From a virus, in IMG/VR virus record IMGVR_UViG_3300009184_000001, positions 30,441-94,440 of that record: DNA of 64,000 bases; one strand, written 5' to 3'. The position numbers and the translations under genes are program-made. Below the pieces are notes generated by a model. That model saw only the letters and a program-made list of their open reading frames with translations, was not told the origin of the DNA and ran no database searches. This document shows positions 31,602 through 37,699 of the stretch, piece after piece. Within the stretch, counting starts at the first letter, position 1; every line of letters begins with the position of its first letter.

Positions 31602-32366
31602 ATGGGTTACTGGATTAATCATAATATAAGGGCTGAAGGTAGTAAGGAAGATATAGAAGCGTTAGCATCTAAACTTACTCAACGTCGCCCTAAGTCATTG
31701 AATGATGAAGGAGATATAGTATGGAGTGAAGAAGAGTTTTCATTTTATAATATAATCTCTCCACCGGAAGAGATGATAAAGTCTGGAGAATGGTGGGAAG
31801 AAGAGGGCAATCAATGGAAACAACAACACTGGCAATGTTATGATGCACCTGCTGAAGAGTTTGATGTGTTTACGCCTTTTGGAAGTAATAACAGTAATAC
31901 ACGTATGCTTACCATACGTATTGATACTAAATACGATTGGCCAGTAGATATATTCCATGAGTTAATACGTCAATATCCTTCCATAAAATTTAGTATATGG
32001 TCTGAAGGTGAAGAGTCTGAAGCAATTCATATTACAGGTGTTCAAGGCTCATATAGTCAAGTAGACTATCCATCACCTAACTCTCACGCTGACTGGGAAA
32101 GCCGTGGTGATATAGATAGTTGTTGGTGTGGTAGTTATGATAACCCTGATGACTGGTATGAAGACTGCCCTAGAGATGACCCTAAAACATACAAGGTAGT
32201 AGTAACACATACCCATTATGTCAAAGCACTTTCTATGAAGGATGCTGCACTTGCAGTAGAAGCATACGATAATAACTTTAATATGCCAGAGGATACAGAG
32301 ATGGTTAAATATAGTATCATACCTAATGTACTTGCTGAACTAGTAGATAAAGAGGAGGTGAAATAA
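31602..32366 (+). CDS. Api92/DUF1281-like protein, 254 aa
   Basis: The first 190 residues resemble the ferredoxin-like Api92/DUF1281 proteins of phages and plasmids: an N-terminal strand-helix unit, FYNIISPPEEM, a Trp/His-rich segment (QQHWQCYDAPAEEFDVFTPF) and a helix DIFHELIRQYPSIKFSIWSE. The C-terminal third is acidic, with CWCGSYDNPDDWYEDCP and a separate small domain. It follows the VWA gene by 12 bases and likely shares its transcript. Function of the family is not known. Confidence 0.6.
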   Translation: MGYWINHNIRAEGSKEDIEALASKLTQRRPKSLNDEGDIVWSEEEFSFYNIISPPEEMIKSGEWWEEEGNQWKQQHWQCYDAPAEEFDVFTPFGSNNSNTRMLTIRIDTKYDWPVDIFHELIRQYPSIKFSIWSEGEESEAIHITGVQGSYSQVDYPSPNSHADWESRGDIDSCWCGSYDNPDDWYEDCPRDDPKTYKVVVTHTHYVKALSMKDAALAVEAYDNNFNMPEDTEMVKYSIIPNVLAELVDKEEVK

Positions 32367-32558
32367 ATGATAGAAGATGAAAAAGAAGCAATGGCTGTTG
32401 TCCGTGCGTTACTTACAGCACGAACAATATATAGCAAAATGGTTTCTGATGCTTCAGAGGTGCTTGATAAAGAAGACATCGATAGAGCAACAGAAGACAC
32501 AGAAATACTTACTAAAGTAATTGTCAAATTATTAGGTAAAGACCCAGACGTACAGTAG
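32367..32558 (+). CDS. Hypothetical helical protein, 63 aa
   Basis: A charged helical protein (EKEAMAVVRALLTARTIYSK) starting directly after the previous stop, with GAGGAGG as ribosome site. Function unknown. Confidence 0.55.
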   Translation: MIEDEKEAMAVVRALLTARTIYSKMVSDASEVLDKEDIDRATEDTEILTKVIVKLLGKDPDVQ

Positions 32559-32568
32559 TATATACACA

Positions 32569-32613
32569 GGCTGACCTAGTCGGTAGTGGGCTAGGTCAGC
32601 CCAACACAAACAA
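32569..32613 (+). promoter_or_regulatory. Hairpin plus ACACAAACA element before DUF3846-like gene
   Basis: GGCTGACCTAG (32569-32579) pairs perfectly with CTAGGTCAGCC (32591-32601). CAACACAAACAAACT follows at once and then the AAGGAG ribosome site of the next gene. There is no U-tract, so simple termination is unlikely. It is the clearest example of the hairpin-plus-motif element. Confidence 0.6.
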
Positions 32614-32628
32614 ACTAAGGAGCAACAA

Positions 32629-32994
32629 ATGGAAAAAGTACTAAGCATTACAACTGACAACTCAGTTGAGATAAAAGAAGTAGACAGCATTGAATACGAA
32701 ACATTATATGAAGCAGTCAATGGTTTAGTTGAGTTAGTTAGTATCAACGAAGACATTGATATGTGGTTAAACGAAGAAGGTAAACTGATTGGTCTTGAAC
32801 CTAATGTTCTAGCAACCCTATTGTTTAACAAGGCGTTTAGTCAAAAGGATGTTATTATGGGCAACATCATTATTACAGGTGGAGCAGATGACGAAGGTAA
32901 CACAGTAGGGCTATCAGATGCATCAATTATAGATATCTTTGCTATGCTACAAGACGCCATCGACGAAGCAGTTAACTACACAGACAATGACTGA
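32629..32994 (+). CDS. DUF3846-like protein, 121 aa
   Basis: YETLYEAVNGLVELVSI, WLNEEGKLIGLEPN and NIIITGGADDEGNTVGLSD match the pattern of DUF3846 proteins, small alpha/beta proteins frequent in phages and plasmids with no known role. It starts after AAGGAG and overlaps the following gene by 8 bases. Confidence 0.7.
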   Translation: MEKVLSITTDNSVEIKEVDSIEYETLYEAVNGLVELVSINEDIDMWLNEEGKLIGLEPNVLATLLFNKAFSQKDVIMGNIIITGGADDEGNTVGLSDASIIDIFAMLQDAIDEAVNYTDND

Positions 32995-33151
32995 TGTAGA
33001 TACAACAAGGGTGTGCGGTTATTGCTATACCAAAAACCACGATAGATGTCGTCCAGTAATTAAATGGTATGACAAAGAGTGGTATTGCTATTGTAAATGC
33101 CAAACTAAAGAAGGAGAAACAAATGAACACGATATACTGCCCGAGCTGTGA
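32987..33151 (+). CDS. Zinc-knuckle protein, 54 aa
   Basis: ATG 32987 overlaps the upstream stop by 8 bases, and longer frames are not needed. VCGYCYTKNHDRC and WYCYCKCQT supply at least four cysteines and a histidine. It is the first of three consecutive tiny zinc-binding genes. Function unknown. Confidence 0.55.
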   Translation: MTDVDTTRVCGYCYTKNHDRCRPVIKWYDKEWYCYCKCQTKEGETNEHDILPEL

Positions 33152-33257
33152 TGAGCCTACAACTCAATCAGCACTAGACAAATGGGAAATGTGTTACAAC
33201 TGCGAAAAGCAAATGTGTCCAGAGTGTAGTCAACCATTCTGTGACCACGACCAGTAA
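33123..33257 (+). CDS. Double zinc-ribbon peptide, 44 aa
   Basis: The ATG at 33123 follows AAGGAGAAACAA, a ribosome-site context repeated before several genes here. YCPSCDEPT, MCYNCEKQMCPECSQPFC gives three Cys-x2-Cys pairs in 44 residues. Overlaps the previous gene by 29 bases. Function unknown. Confidence 0.6.
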   Translation: MNTIYCPSCDEPTTQSALDKWEMCYNCEKQMCPECSQPFCDHDQ

Positions 33258-33267
33258 AGGGAAACAA

Positions 33268-33405
33268 ATGAGTAATGATTATATGGAGCCAACCACTTGT
33301 GATTGGTGTAGCAAAGTATATGAACTATCGGAAGGTGGGTATACAATGGGGGATAAGTTATGCCCTGAATGTGTAAACACAATGGAAGAAACGAGATACG
33401 AATGA
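33268..33405 (+). CDS. Zinc-ribbon peptide, 45 aa
   Basis: TTCDWCSKVYEL and KLCPECVNTM form a four-cysteine site. GGGAAACAA precedes the ATG. Coupled to the next frame by ATGA. Function unknown. Confidence 0.55.
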   Translation: MSNDYMEPTTCDWCSKVYELSEGGYTMGDKLCPECVNTMEETRYE

Positions 33406-33491
33406 AGTGTGAACATAACCTAGTACATATTTACAAAAGACATGAGTGTGATGGGTGTTGTGCTCAAGTTATATTAAAGGAGGGAAAATGA
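33402..33491 (+). CDS. Possible 29-aa Cys-rich peptide
   Basis: A short frame, MKCEHNLVHIYKRHECDGCC and a basic end, coupled by ATGA on both sides. Very short, so translation is likely only by coupling. Confidence 0.4.
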   Translation: MKCEHNLVHIYKRHECDGCCAQVILKEGK

Positions 33492-33694
33492 GTGTAATAG
33501 AACGTAGTAAACGATTGGTAGTAAGGCGTCACTGGTACCACAAAGGACAACAAGCTGAGCAAGCAAGAGTTGTTGAACTACTCAGCAACATTGCGTGGAC
33601 ATCAATAGCAAAAACAAATGATGACTCTCGTATGGTAAGTACTAACGACATCATCAAACTAATACAAGGAGAAACAGATGAAATATCAAGTTGA
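33488..33694 (+). CDS. Hypothetical protein, 68 aa
   Basis: ATG 33488 follows AAAGGAGG. A basic N-terminus (SVIERSKRLVVRRHWYHKGQ) and the phrase QQAEQARVVELL resemble the later gene at 35011 (GAQHEQERIIEYLLKMN); the two may be distant paralogs. Function unknown. Confidence 0.55.
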   Translation: MSVIERSKRLVVRRHWYHKGQQAEQARVVELLSNIAWTSIAKTNDDSRMVSTNDIIKLIQGETDEISS

Positions 33695-33845
33695 ATTAAA
33701 TATAACTCTTGAATATGAAATGGATGACTCTGGTAGAACTACTGAACAAATTGCAGAGCAGATACTAGAAAACATTTGTTGGAGCTATCAACCAGCAACA
33801 GGCAAAGTAATAAACATAACTAAACTAGGAGAAACAAATGGCTGA
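33678..33845 (+). CDS. Hypothetical protein, 55 aa
   Basis: MKYQVELNITLEYEMDDSGR with a strand-helix pattern; AAGGAG precedes the start. It resembles the peptide encoded at 34699 (VYQLQVATIVEF), suggesting duplication. Overlaps both neighbours. Function unknown. Confidence 0.5.
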   Translation: MKYQVELNITLEYEMDDSGRTTEQIAEQILENICWSYQPATGKVINITKLGETNG

Positions 33846-34020
33846 AAAATATGTAAAGCATCTTACTAATGATGAACTGTTAGAACGTATGGCAGAAGAG
33901 TTAGTAGCAACTCACAGAGACACAGGTATTGACTTGGGTTATTGGGAGACTGCAAGAGAGATTGTAGAAAGGTTCTACGATGTTAAGATACACTTATCAA
34001 TTAGTAAAAAGGAGCAATAA
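33838..34020 (+). CDS. Acidic helical protein, 60 aa
   Basis: A helical protein (LTNDELLERMAEELVATHRD) after TAGGAGAAACAA, the recurrent start context. Function unknown. Confidence 0.5.
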   Translation: MAEKYVKHLTNDELLERMAEELVATHRDTGIDLGYWETAREIVERFYDVKIHLSISKKEQ

Positions 34021-34152
34021 ATGAGTAATGTATGGCAATCAACACTAACTAAAGATATGGTATCTCATCTTAATGATGATACAATCGCAGAGATTGTAGA
34101 AATGTTGGATGATGCCGTAGCAAATATCTGTGAGGAGTACGACATTGAGTAA
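34021..34152 (+). CDS. Hypothetical protein, 43 aa
   Basis: AAGGAG lies just before the preceding stop, at proper distance for this ATG. Acidic helical peptide (DDTIAEIVEMLDDAVANICE). Function unknown. Confidence 0.5.
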   Translation: MSNVWQSTLTKDMVSHLNDDTIAEIVEMLDDAVANICEEYDIE

Positions 34153-34324
34153 AACAATATGGAGAATATACGTAGACTATGGTTCAGGCTATGGATGGGT
34201 ACCAGTTAACTGGGCTCCTACGTTTGATACAAAAGAAGAAGCACACGAATGGATTAATGATGACCATGATTGGGAGTCACCAGTAACAGCACATGAAGAG
34301 GAAGTAGAAGAAGATGAAGACTAG
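34145..34324 (+). CDS. WAPTFDT-type small protein, copy 1, 59 aa
   Basis: TTG 34145 lies seven bases after GAGGAG and is preferred to an upstream GTG. The core NWAPTFDTKEEAHEWIND is shared with the next gene, so the two are tandem paralogs. The tail is very acidic (EEEVEEDED). Function unknown. Confidence 0.55.
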   Translation: MSKTIWRIYVDYGSGYGWVPVNWAPTFDTKEEAHEWINDDHDWESPVTAHEEEVEEDED

Positions 34325-34481
34325 GTATATGATACAAGAACGTTTTCCAGGAGAAGGCTGGCAACTTGCTCACTGGGCACCAACGTTTGATACTAAGCAA
34401 GAGGCACTAGACTGGATTAATGACCCAGAGAAAACGTGGGAGACACACGCTTCAGTACTTGAAATACAAGTAGAAGAATAA
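34314..34481 (+). CDS. WAPTFDT-type small protein, copy 2, 55 aa
   Basis: The core AHWAPTFDTKQEALDWINDP repeats that of the preceding gene with conservative changes. It overlaps that gene by 11 bases. A single small alpha/beta unit is likely. Function unknown. Confidence 0.55.
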   Translation: MKTRYMIQERFPGEGWQLAHWAPTFDTKQEALDWINDPEKTWETHASVLEIQVEE

Positions 34482-34486
34482 AAAGA

Positions 34487-34699
34487 ATGGATGAGCAACA
34501 CATGAGAAAAGCAATGGAAACACTACTACTCGATAAAGAAAATGTTGAGACGTTTATCGATGAAACACTAGCCCACAGGTTAACTGATGCTGAGTGGGAA
34601 GATATCTGTGACGCTATTGATAACAGCATAGCAGAGTACCTTGATATGGAACTATGGCATATCGTGGAAGATTACAAAGCAAGTAAAGGAATCAATTAA
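34487..34699 (+). CDS. Acidic hypothetical protein, 70 aa
   Basis: Helical and acidic (METLLLDKENVETFIDETLA, WEDICDAIDNSIAEYL). TAATG coupling to the next gene. Function unknown. Confidence 0.5.
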   Translation: MDEQHMRKAMETLLLDKENVETFIDETLAHRLTDAEWEDICDAIDNSIAEYLDMELWHIVEDYKASKGIN

Positions 34700-34857
34700 T
34701 GCCTGTATATCAATTACAAGTTGCAACTATTGTTGAGTTCTATGCTGAGAACGAAGACATTGCAATAGATATGGTCGATAAAATAACCGACAATATCGTG
34801 GAATCAAACGTGTATCCAACTATGGCACACGTAGTTAAACGAATCGAGGTAGATTAA
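34699..34857 (+). CDS. Hypothetical protein, 52 aa
   Basis: MPVYQLQVATIVEFYAENED has the same strand-helix pattern as the gene at 33678. TAATG links at both ends show it belongs to a coupled run. Function unknown. Confidence 0.5.
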   Translation: MPVYQLQVATIVEFYAENEDIAIDMVDKITDNIVESNVYPTMAHVVKRIEVD

Positions 34858-35024
34858 TGGAACAGCACGAACTAGGTGAGGTCGTATGGAAGATGAACTT
34901 ACGTGAATTACAAGTCAACCATATGGATGAACTAGAACTACACCTCTTCTATAATTCTTTAGAAGATGCAATTAATGATGTACTAACAAACTATGAAGTG
35001 GAGCTAACCTTTGGAGACGAATGA
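34857..35024 (+). CDS. Hypothetical protein, 55 aa
   Basis: An acidic helical protein (LRELQVNHMDELELHLFYNS) coupled by TAATG to its neighbour. Function unknown. Confidence 0.5.
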   Translation: MEQHELGEVVWKMNLRELQVNHMDELELHLFYNSLEDAINDVLTNYEVELTFGDE

Positions 35025-35202
35025 TGGAACAACCCGTAGTGGTGACTACCATTTAGGGGCACAACATGAACAAGAAAGAATCATTGAGTATTTACTCAAG
35101 ATGAATGTCCTACGTGAAGCAATGTTTTACGAAGGATGGGTAGCAATGGATGTCGATGGCAATAGTGGCGTTGACCTAGATATTAAGTTAGGAGGGATGT
35201 AA
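35011..35202 (+). CDS. Hypothetical protein, 63 aa
   Basis: The frame can only start at TTG 35011, which has TGGAG seven bases upstream. GAQHEQERIIEYLLKMNVLR resembles part of the gene at 33488. The end DVDGNSGVDLDIKLGGM carries a ribosome site (GGAGGG) serving the next gene. Function unknown. Confidence 0.5.
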   Translation: METNDGTTRSGDYHLGAQHEQERIIEYLLKMNVLREAMFYEGWVAMDVDGNSGVDLDIKLGGM

Positions 35203-35375
35203 TGAGTAAAATCAAGTTATCAATAGATACTGTAGATAGTATTGTTGACTACATAATGATGTTGGAATCAAGAGTACCAGCTGAAAATATGTTCGACAAA
35301 ACTAAAGACCAGTCAGAAGCAATTGCTGATATGTTAATCAAACTTGCAGATGCAAGGGACAGGGAAGACGACTAG
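35202..35375 (+). CDS. Hypothetical protein, 57 aa
   Basis: TAATG coupled, helical (SIDTVDSIVDYIMMLESRVP). Function unknown. Confidence 0.5.
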   Translation: MSKIKLSIDTVDSIVDYIMMLESRVPAENMFDKTKDQSEAIADMLIKLADARDREDD

Positions 35376-35536
35376 TGGAAGAAGAGTTTGACGAACTGTT
35401 AGATGAAATGTATGAGCCCTATGAAATTGTAGGGCTCATACTATCCCCCTCTAAAATACTAAAAGAGTGTGACCCTGTAGCCTATCGTCTTACATTTAAC
35501 GACTGGCTTAGCCTAAATGAAGAAGAAGGAGAGTAA
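35375..35536 (+). CDS. Acidic hypothetical protein, 53 aa
   Basis: A GTG start in a TAGTG overlap with AGGGA upstream. Acidic ends surround GLILSPSKILKECDPVAYRL. Function unknown. Confidence 0.5.
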   Translation: MEEEFDELLDEMYEPYEIVGLILSPSKILKECDPVAYRLTFNDWLSLNEEEGE

Positions 35537-35539
35537 ACA

Positions 35540-35764
35540 ATGGAACAACTACATGGGTATGACGCGTGGCTAGAAGCGCCCTACACAAACCAATCTGAAG
35601 CTTGTGAACACGAGTGTGATGAATGCGGTGGTGTAGGAACGCTTGATGATGTCAAGTGTGATTACTGTGATGGTCGTGGTGAGTGTGAAGGTGACTGTGA
35701 ACCACCAGAACCACCAGAGCCAGACTATGATTGGGAACCTGACTACGGGCCTGAAGATGAATAA
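35540..35764 (+). CDS. DnaJ-type zinc-finger protein, 74 aa
   Basis: CDECGGVGTLDDVKCDYCDG followed by RGECEGDC contains two Cys-x2-Cys-x-Gly-x-Gly repeats as in the DnaJ cysteine-rich domain, without a J domain. The C-terminus is a Pro/Glu/Asp tail. Such free zinc modules could bind unfolded protein or act as regulators; function not shown. Confidence 0.65.
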   Translation: MEQLHGYDAWLEAPYTNQSEACEHECDECGGVGTLDDVKCDYCDGRGECEGDCEPPEPPEPDYDWEPDYGPEDE

Positions 35765-35978
35765 AGAATTAAAGTTACTATTAATTTCTTTACTATGTCT
35801 GACCTTAGGTATAGGATATCTTTACTGGCATCAGAACTATACTTGCTCTACTATTGAGTACCAAGATTTACAGGGTACTCATAGTATGAGTGAGTGTACT
35901 AAAAACAAACCAAAAACCTGTTGGGACAACTACCCAACAGAACAAGCCGCAATACAAGCATGTGAAGGAAACCAATGA
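35757..35978 (+). CDS. Small exported or membrane-anchored protein, 73 aa
   Basis: ATG 35757 overlaps the upstream gene by 8 bases. One N-terminal hydrophobic helix (LLLISLLCLTLGIGYLYW) is followed by a polar domain with four cysteines (YTCSTIEY, SECTKNKPKTCWDNYP, IQACEGN) that could form disulfides outside the cell. Function unknown; a surface role such as superinfection immunity is possible. Confidence 0.6.
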   Translation: MNKELKLLLISLLCLTLGIGYLYWHQNYTCSTIEYQDLQGTHSMSECTKNKPKTCWDNYPTEQAAIQACEGNQ

Positions 35979-36262
35979 TAGAAGAAACAACCGTAGAAAC
36001 CGAGCCAAAACAAACACCCCCTAGAGTATGGGACTATGTGTTCCACTGTGAAACAAACAATGGCTATTTACTAGTCAAGATTGATGCCGACTCTGAAGAT
36101 GAGGCTATCAAGATGGCTAAGGAAGAGTTTGATGAATGGGGTACAGACATCTGGACACCAGACATGCCTGTGTATATAGGTAAGTTCTCGTATGAACTAA
36201 ACAAAGGTAACACTATTACAACCGAGCGTGGAGAAGTAGTAGACTTCTCTTCAATACAATAA
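35975..36262 (+). CDS. Hypothetical protein, 95 aa
   Basis: A mixed alpha/beta domain (WDYVFHCETNNGYLLVKIDA, DEAIKMAKEEFDEWG) coupled by ATGA to the membrane protein. Function unknown. Confidence 0.55.
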   Translation: MIEETTVETEPKQTPPRVWDYVFHCETNNGYLLVKIDADSEDEAIKMAKEEFDEWGTDIWTPDMPVYIGKFSYELNKGNTITTERGEVVDFSSIQ

Positions 36263-36273
36263 GGAGCAATACA

Positions 36274-36516
36274 ATGGAAAAAGAAACCCTAGTAAGTAAC
36301 ACAGCAGAGATGCTACTAGACAAGGTTCGTGTACAAATGGAAGAGTCATTTACTCTTGGCATGAAGTACAAGCGTCTATCAGTAGTAGACAAGTTGATTC
36401 CTATCCTACGTGAGAACGAGTTTAGCGAAACTACTATTGCACTAATATTGCAAGACATTGGCCTATTAGATGAGGAAACATATGCAGACGTTTTTGCCGA
36501 TATCGATAACAGTTAG
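36274..36516 (+). CDS. Helical hypothetical protein, 80 aa
   Basis: A helical acidic protein (AEMLLDKVRVQMEESFTLGM) after AAGGAGCAATACA. Its last 35 bases overlap the glycosylase-like gene in another frame and provide that gene's ribosome site. Function unknown. Confidence 0.55.
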   Translation: MEKETLVSNTAEMLLDKVRVQMEESFTLGMKYKRLSVVDKLIPILRENEFSETTIALILQDIGLLDEETYADVFADIDNS

Positions 36517-37066
36517 AAGAGATACCTACGATGCAGACACTGCTGACAGTAAGGCTATTCTCCAATGGGCAAGTGATATAGCTCGTCAACTAGACAACAA
36601 GCGTCTATTTAAACAGGCTCTTGAAGGTTGGCAGATTCTTATGAATCTAACAGAACTTGACCCGCAGAATAACTATCGTAAGCCTGCAGGGTGGTCCAGC
36701 CACCCTGCAGTTAAGATGTGGCGTGGTTCAGAGTTAATATTGTACTTCTATATTCAAGCAATGATTAATGAGTGGAGAGCACGTGGGTTTAAAACTACAC
36801 TTGCTGTTAAAGCAATGTCAACAATCATTAAAGCAAAAGAACATGGTAAAGCAGGTAACTTTATTCCTGCTTGGATGCGTGACCAAAAAATGTTTGATGC
36901 AATGGCAGCCAGTCATCGTAAAGCATTATTATCTAAGCACTACGAGCACTACAATCAATTCAACTGGGAAGAAGATAAAGGCTATGCACCAGAGTCTTAT
37001 GACTATGTATGGCCAATAAAAGGAGGAAAAGATGCCGACGTTGAAAGAACTCCGGTCTTTGCTTGA
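36482..37066 (+). CDS. MSMEG_6728-type pyrimidine-dimer glycosylase-like protein
   Basis: ATG 36482 has GAGGA five bases upstream and gives the typical start MQTFLP. Family features are LDNKRLFKQALEGWQILMNL, GWSSHPAVKMWRGSELILYF and MINEWRARGF. These proteins are common in actinobacteria and their phages and are related to T4 endonuclease V-like excision proteins, which would repair UV damage. The C-terminal 70 residues (KEHGKAGNFIPAWMRDQKMF, then HRKALLSKHYEHYNQF) also fit the family. Enzyme activity is inferred from family resemblance only. Confidence 0.7.
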   Translation: MQTFLPISITVRRDTYDADTADSKAILQWASDIARQLDNKRLFKQALEGWQILMNLTELDPQNNYRKPAGWSSHPAVKMWRGSELILYFYIQAMINEWRARGFKTTLAVKAMSTIIKAKEHGKAGNFIPAWMRDQKMFDAMAASHRKALLSKHYEHYNQFNWEEDKGYAPESYDYVWPIKGGKDADVERTPVFA

Positions 37067-37253
37067 GCTAGCAACTCAGCAAGGATGGAAAGTAGAACAA
37101 CGCAGTAACAACCACTATAAATTAGTAGCACCAAATGGTAAAGTGGTGTTCACCTCATCCACACCATCAGACAAACGTGCAATAGAAAATATTAAACGTG
37201 ACCTACGGTCTGGCGGGTTAGTAATTATAAAGAAAAATGAAAGGCGCAAATAA
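37032..37253 (+). CDS. HicA-like mRNA interferase fold protein, 73 aa
   Basis: LLELATQQGWKVEQRSNNHY, KLVAPNGKVVFTSSTPSDKR and an end helix match HicA-type proteins: a single dsRBD-like domain with the catalytic His in the NHYKL context. No HicB antitoxin gene is adjacent, so this is probably a solitary phage HicA-like regulator. It overlaps the previous gene by 35 bases and shares a base with the WhiB start. Confidence 0.65.
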   Translation: MPTLKELRSLLELATQQGWKVEQRSNNHYKLVAPNGKVVFTSSTPSDKRAIENIKRDLRSGGLVIIKKNERRK

Positions 37254-37471
37254 TGGATATGGAACAAGCTGGATGCAGGGCGGTTGACCCCGACTTATTC
37301 TTTCCTGAGGGCAAGAACAAAAGAGAGCAAGAGTATAACGCTAAACAAATATGTGCTTCATGCCCTATAATTACAGACTGTTTACAGTTTGCAATAGATA
37401 ATAAACAGGTAGGTATATGGGGTGGAACTACGGATGATGAACGTAGACACCTTAATGTAATTATTAAGTAA
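37253..37471 (+). CDS. whiB: WhiB-family iron-sulfur regulator
   Basis: Four cysteines bind a [4Fe-4S] cluster: Cys8, then ICASC (Cys34, Cys37) and Cys43, the canonical C-xn-C-x2-C-x5-C spacing. The GIWGG turn follows, with DDERRHL. WhiB proteins are found in Actinobacteria and their phages and act with the main sigma factor; phage copies can dampen host whiB genes or block superinfection. It is the last gene of the plus-strand island before a bidirectional terminator. The C-terminal DNA-binding tail is short. Confidence 0.92.
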   Translation: MDMEQAGCRAVDPDLFFPEGKNKREQEYNAKQICASCPIITDCLQFAIDNKQVGIWGGTTDDERRHLNVIIK

Positions 37472-37474
37472 TAA

Positions 37475-37513
37475 AAAGCCCCCTGCCTGGCAATTAGCTG
37501 GGCAGGGGGCTTT
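37475..37513. terminator. Bidirectional intrinsic terminator
   Basis: AAAGCCCCCTGCC (37475-37487) pairs perfectly with GGCAGGGGGCTTT (37501-37513). T-runs exist on both strands after the stem. It lies between the converging WhiB gene and the minus-strand coiled-coil gene and would end both transcripts. Confidence 0.9.
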
Positions 37514-37523
37514 ATTATTTAAA

Positions 37524-37697
37524 TTACTTCTTAACTGAAGCCTTAGCTGGTGTCTCTACAACCTTAGAGGTTGTCCTCTTCTTAGGCTTTAGAGCACTGA
37601 TGTCAGCCTTTAGCTGTTCAATGTCATTTGCGTGAGACTGAAGTAGCATAAATAGAGCTTCTAGGTCTGCGATTACTTTCTTTAATTTACCGAACAT
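37524..37697 (-). CDS. Small coiled-coil protein, 57 aa
   Basis: KKVIADLEALFMLLQSHAND, IEQLKADISAL gives a heptad pattern, followed by a Lys/Thr-rich tail. It starts 3 bases after the ribonucleotide reductase stop and ends 10 bases before the terminator. Function unknown. Confidence 0.6.
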   Translation of the reverse strand: MFGKLKKVIADLEALFMLLQSHANDIEQLKADISALKPKKRTTSKVVETPAKASVKK

Positions 37698-37699
37698 TA

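Noticed and set aside
35643-35978. A 111-residue version of the membrane protein starting at 35643
   Set aside because: The extra N-terminus is read out of frame over the DnaJ-finger gene. ATG 35757 gives a normal signal anchor and an 8-base overlap.
37032-37471. HicAB toxin-antitoxin pair
   Set aside because: Only a HicA-like gene is present; the adjacent gene is WhiB, not a HicB antitoxin.
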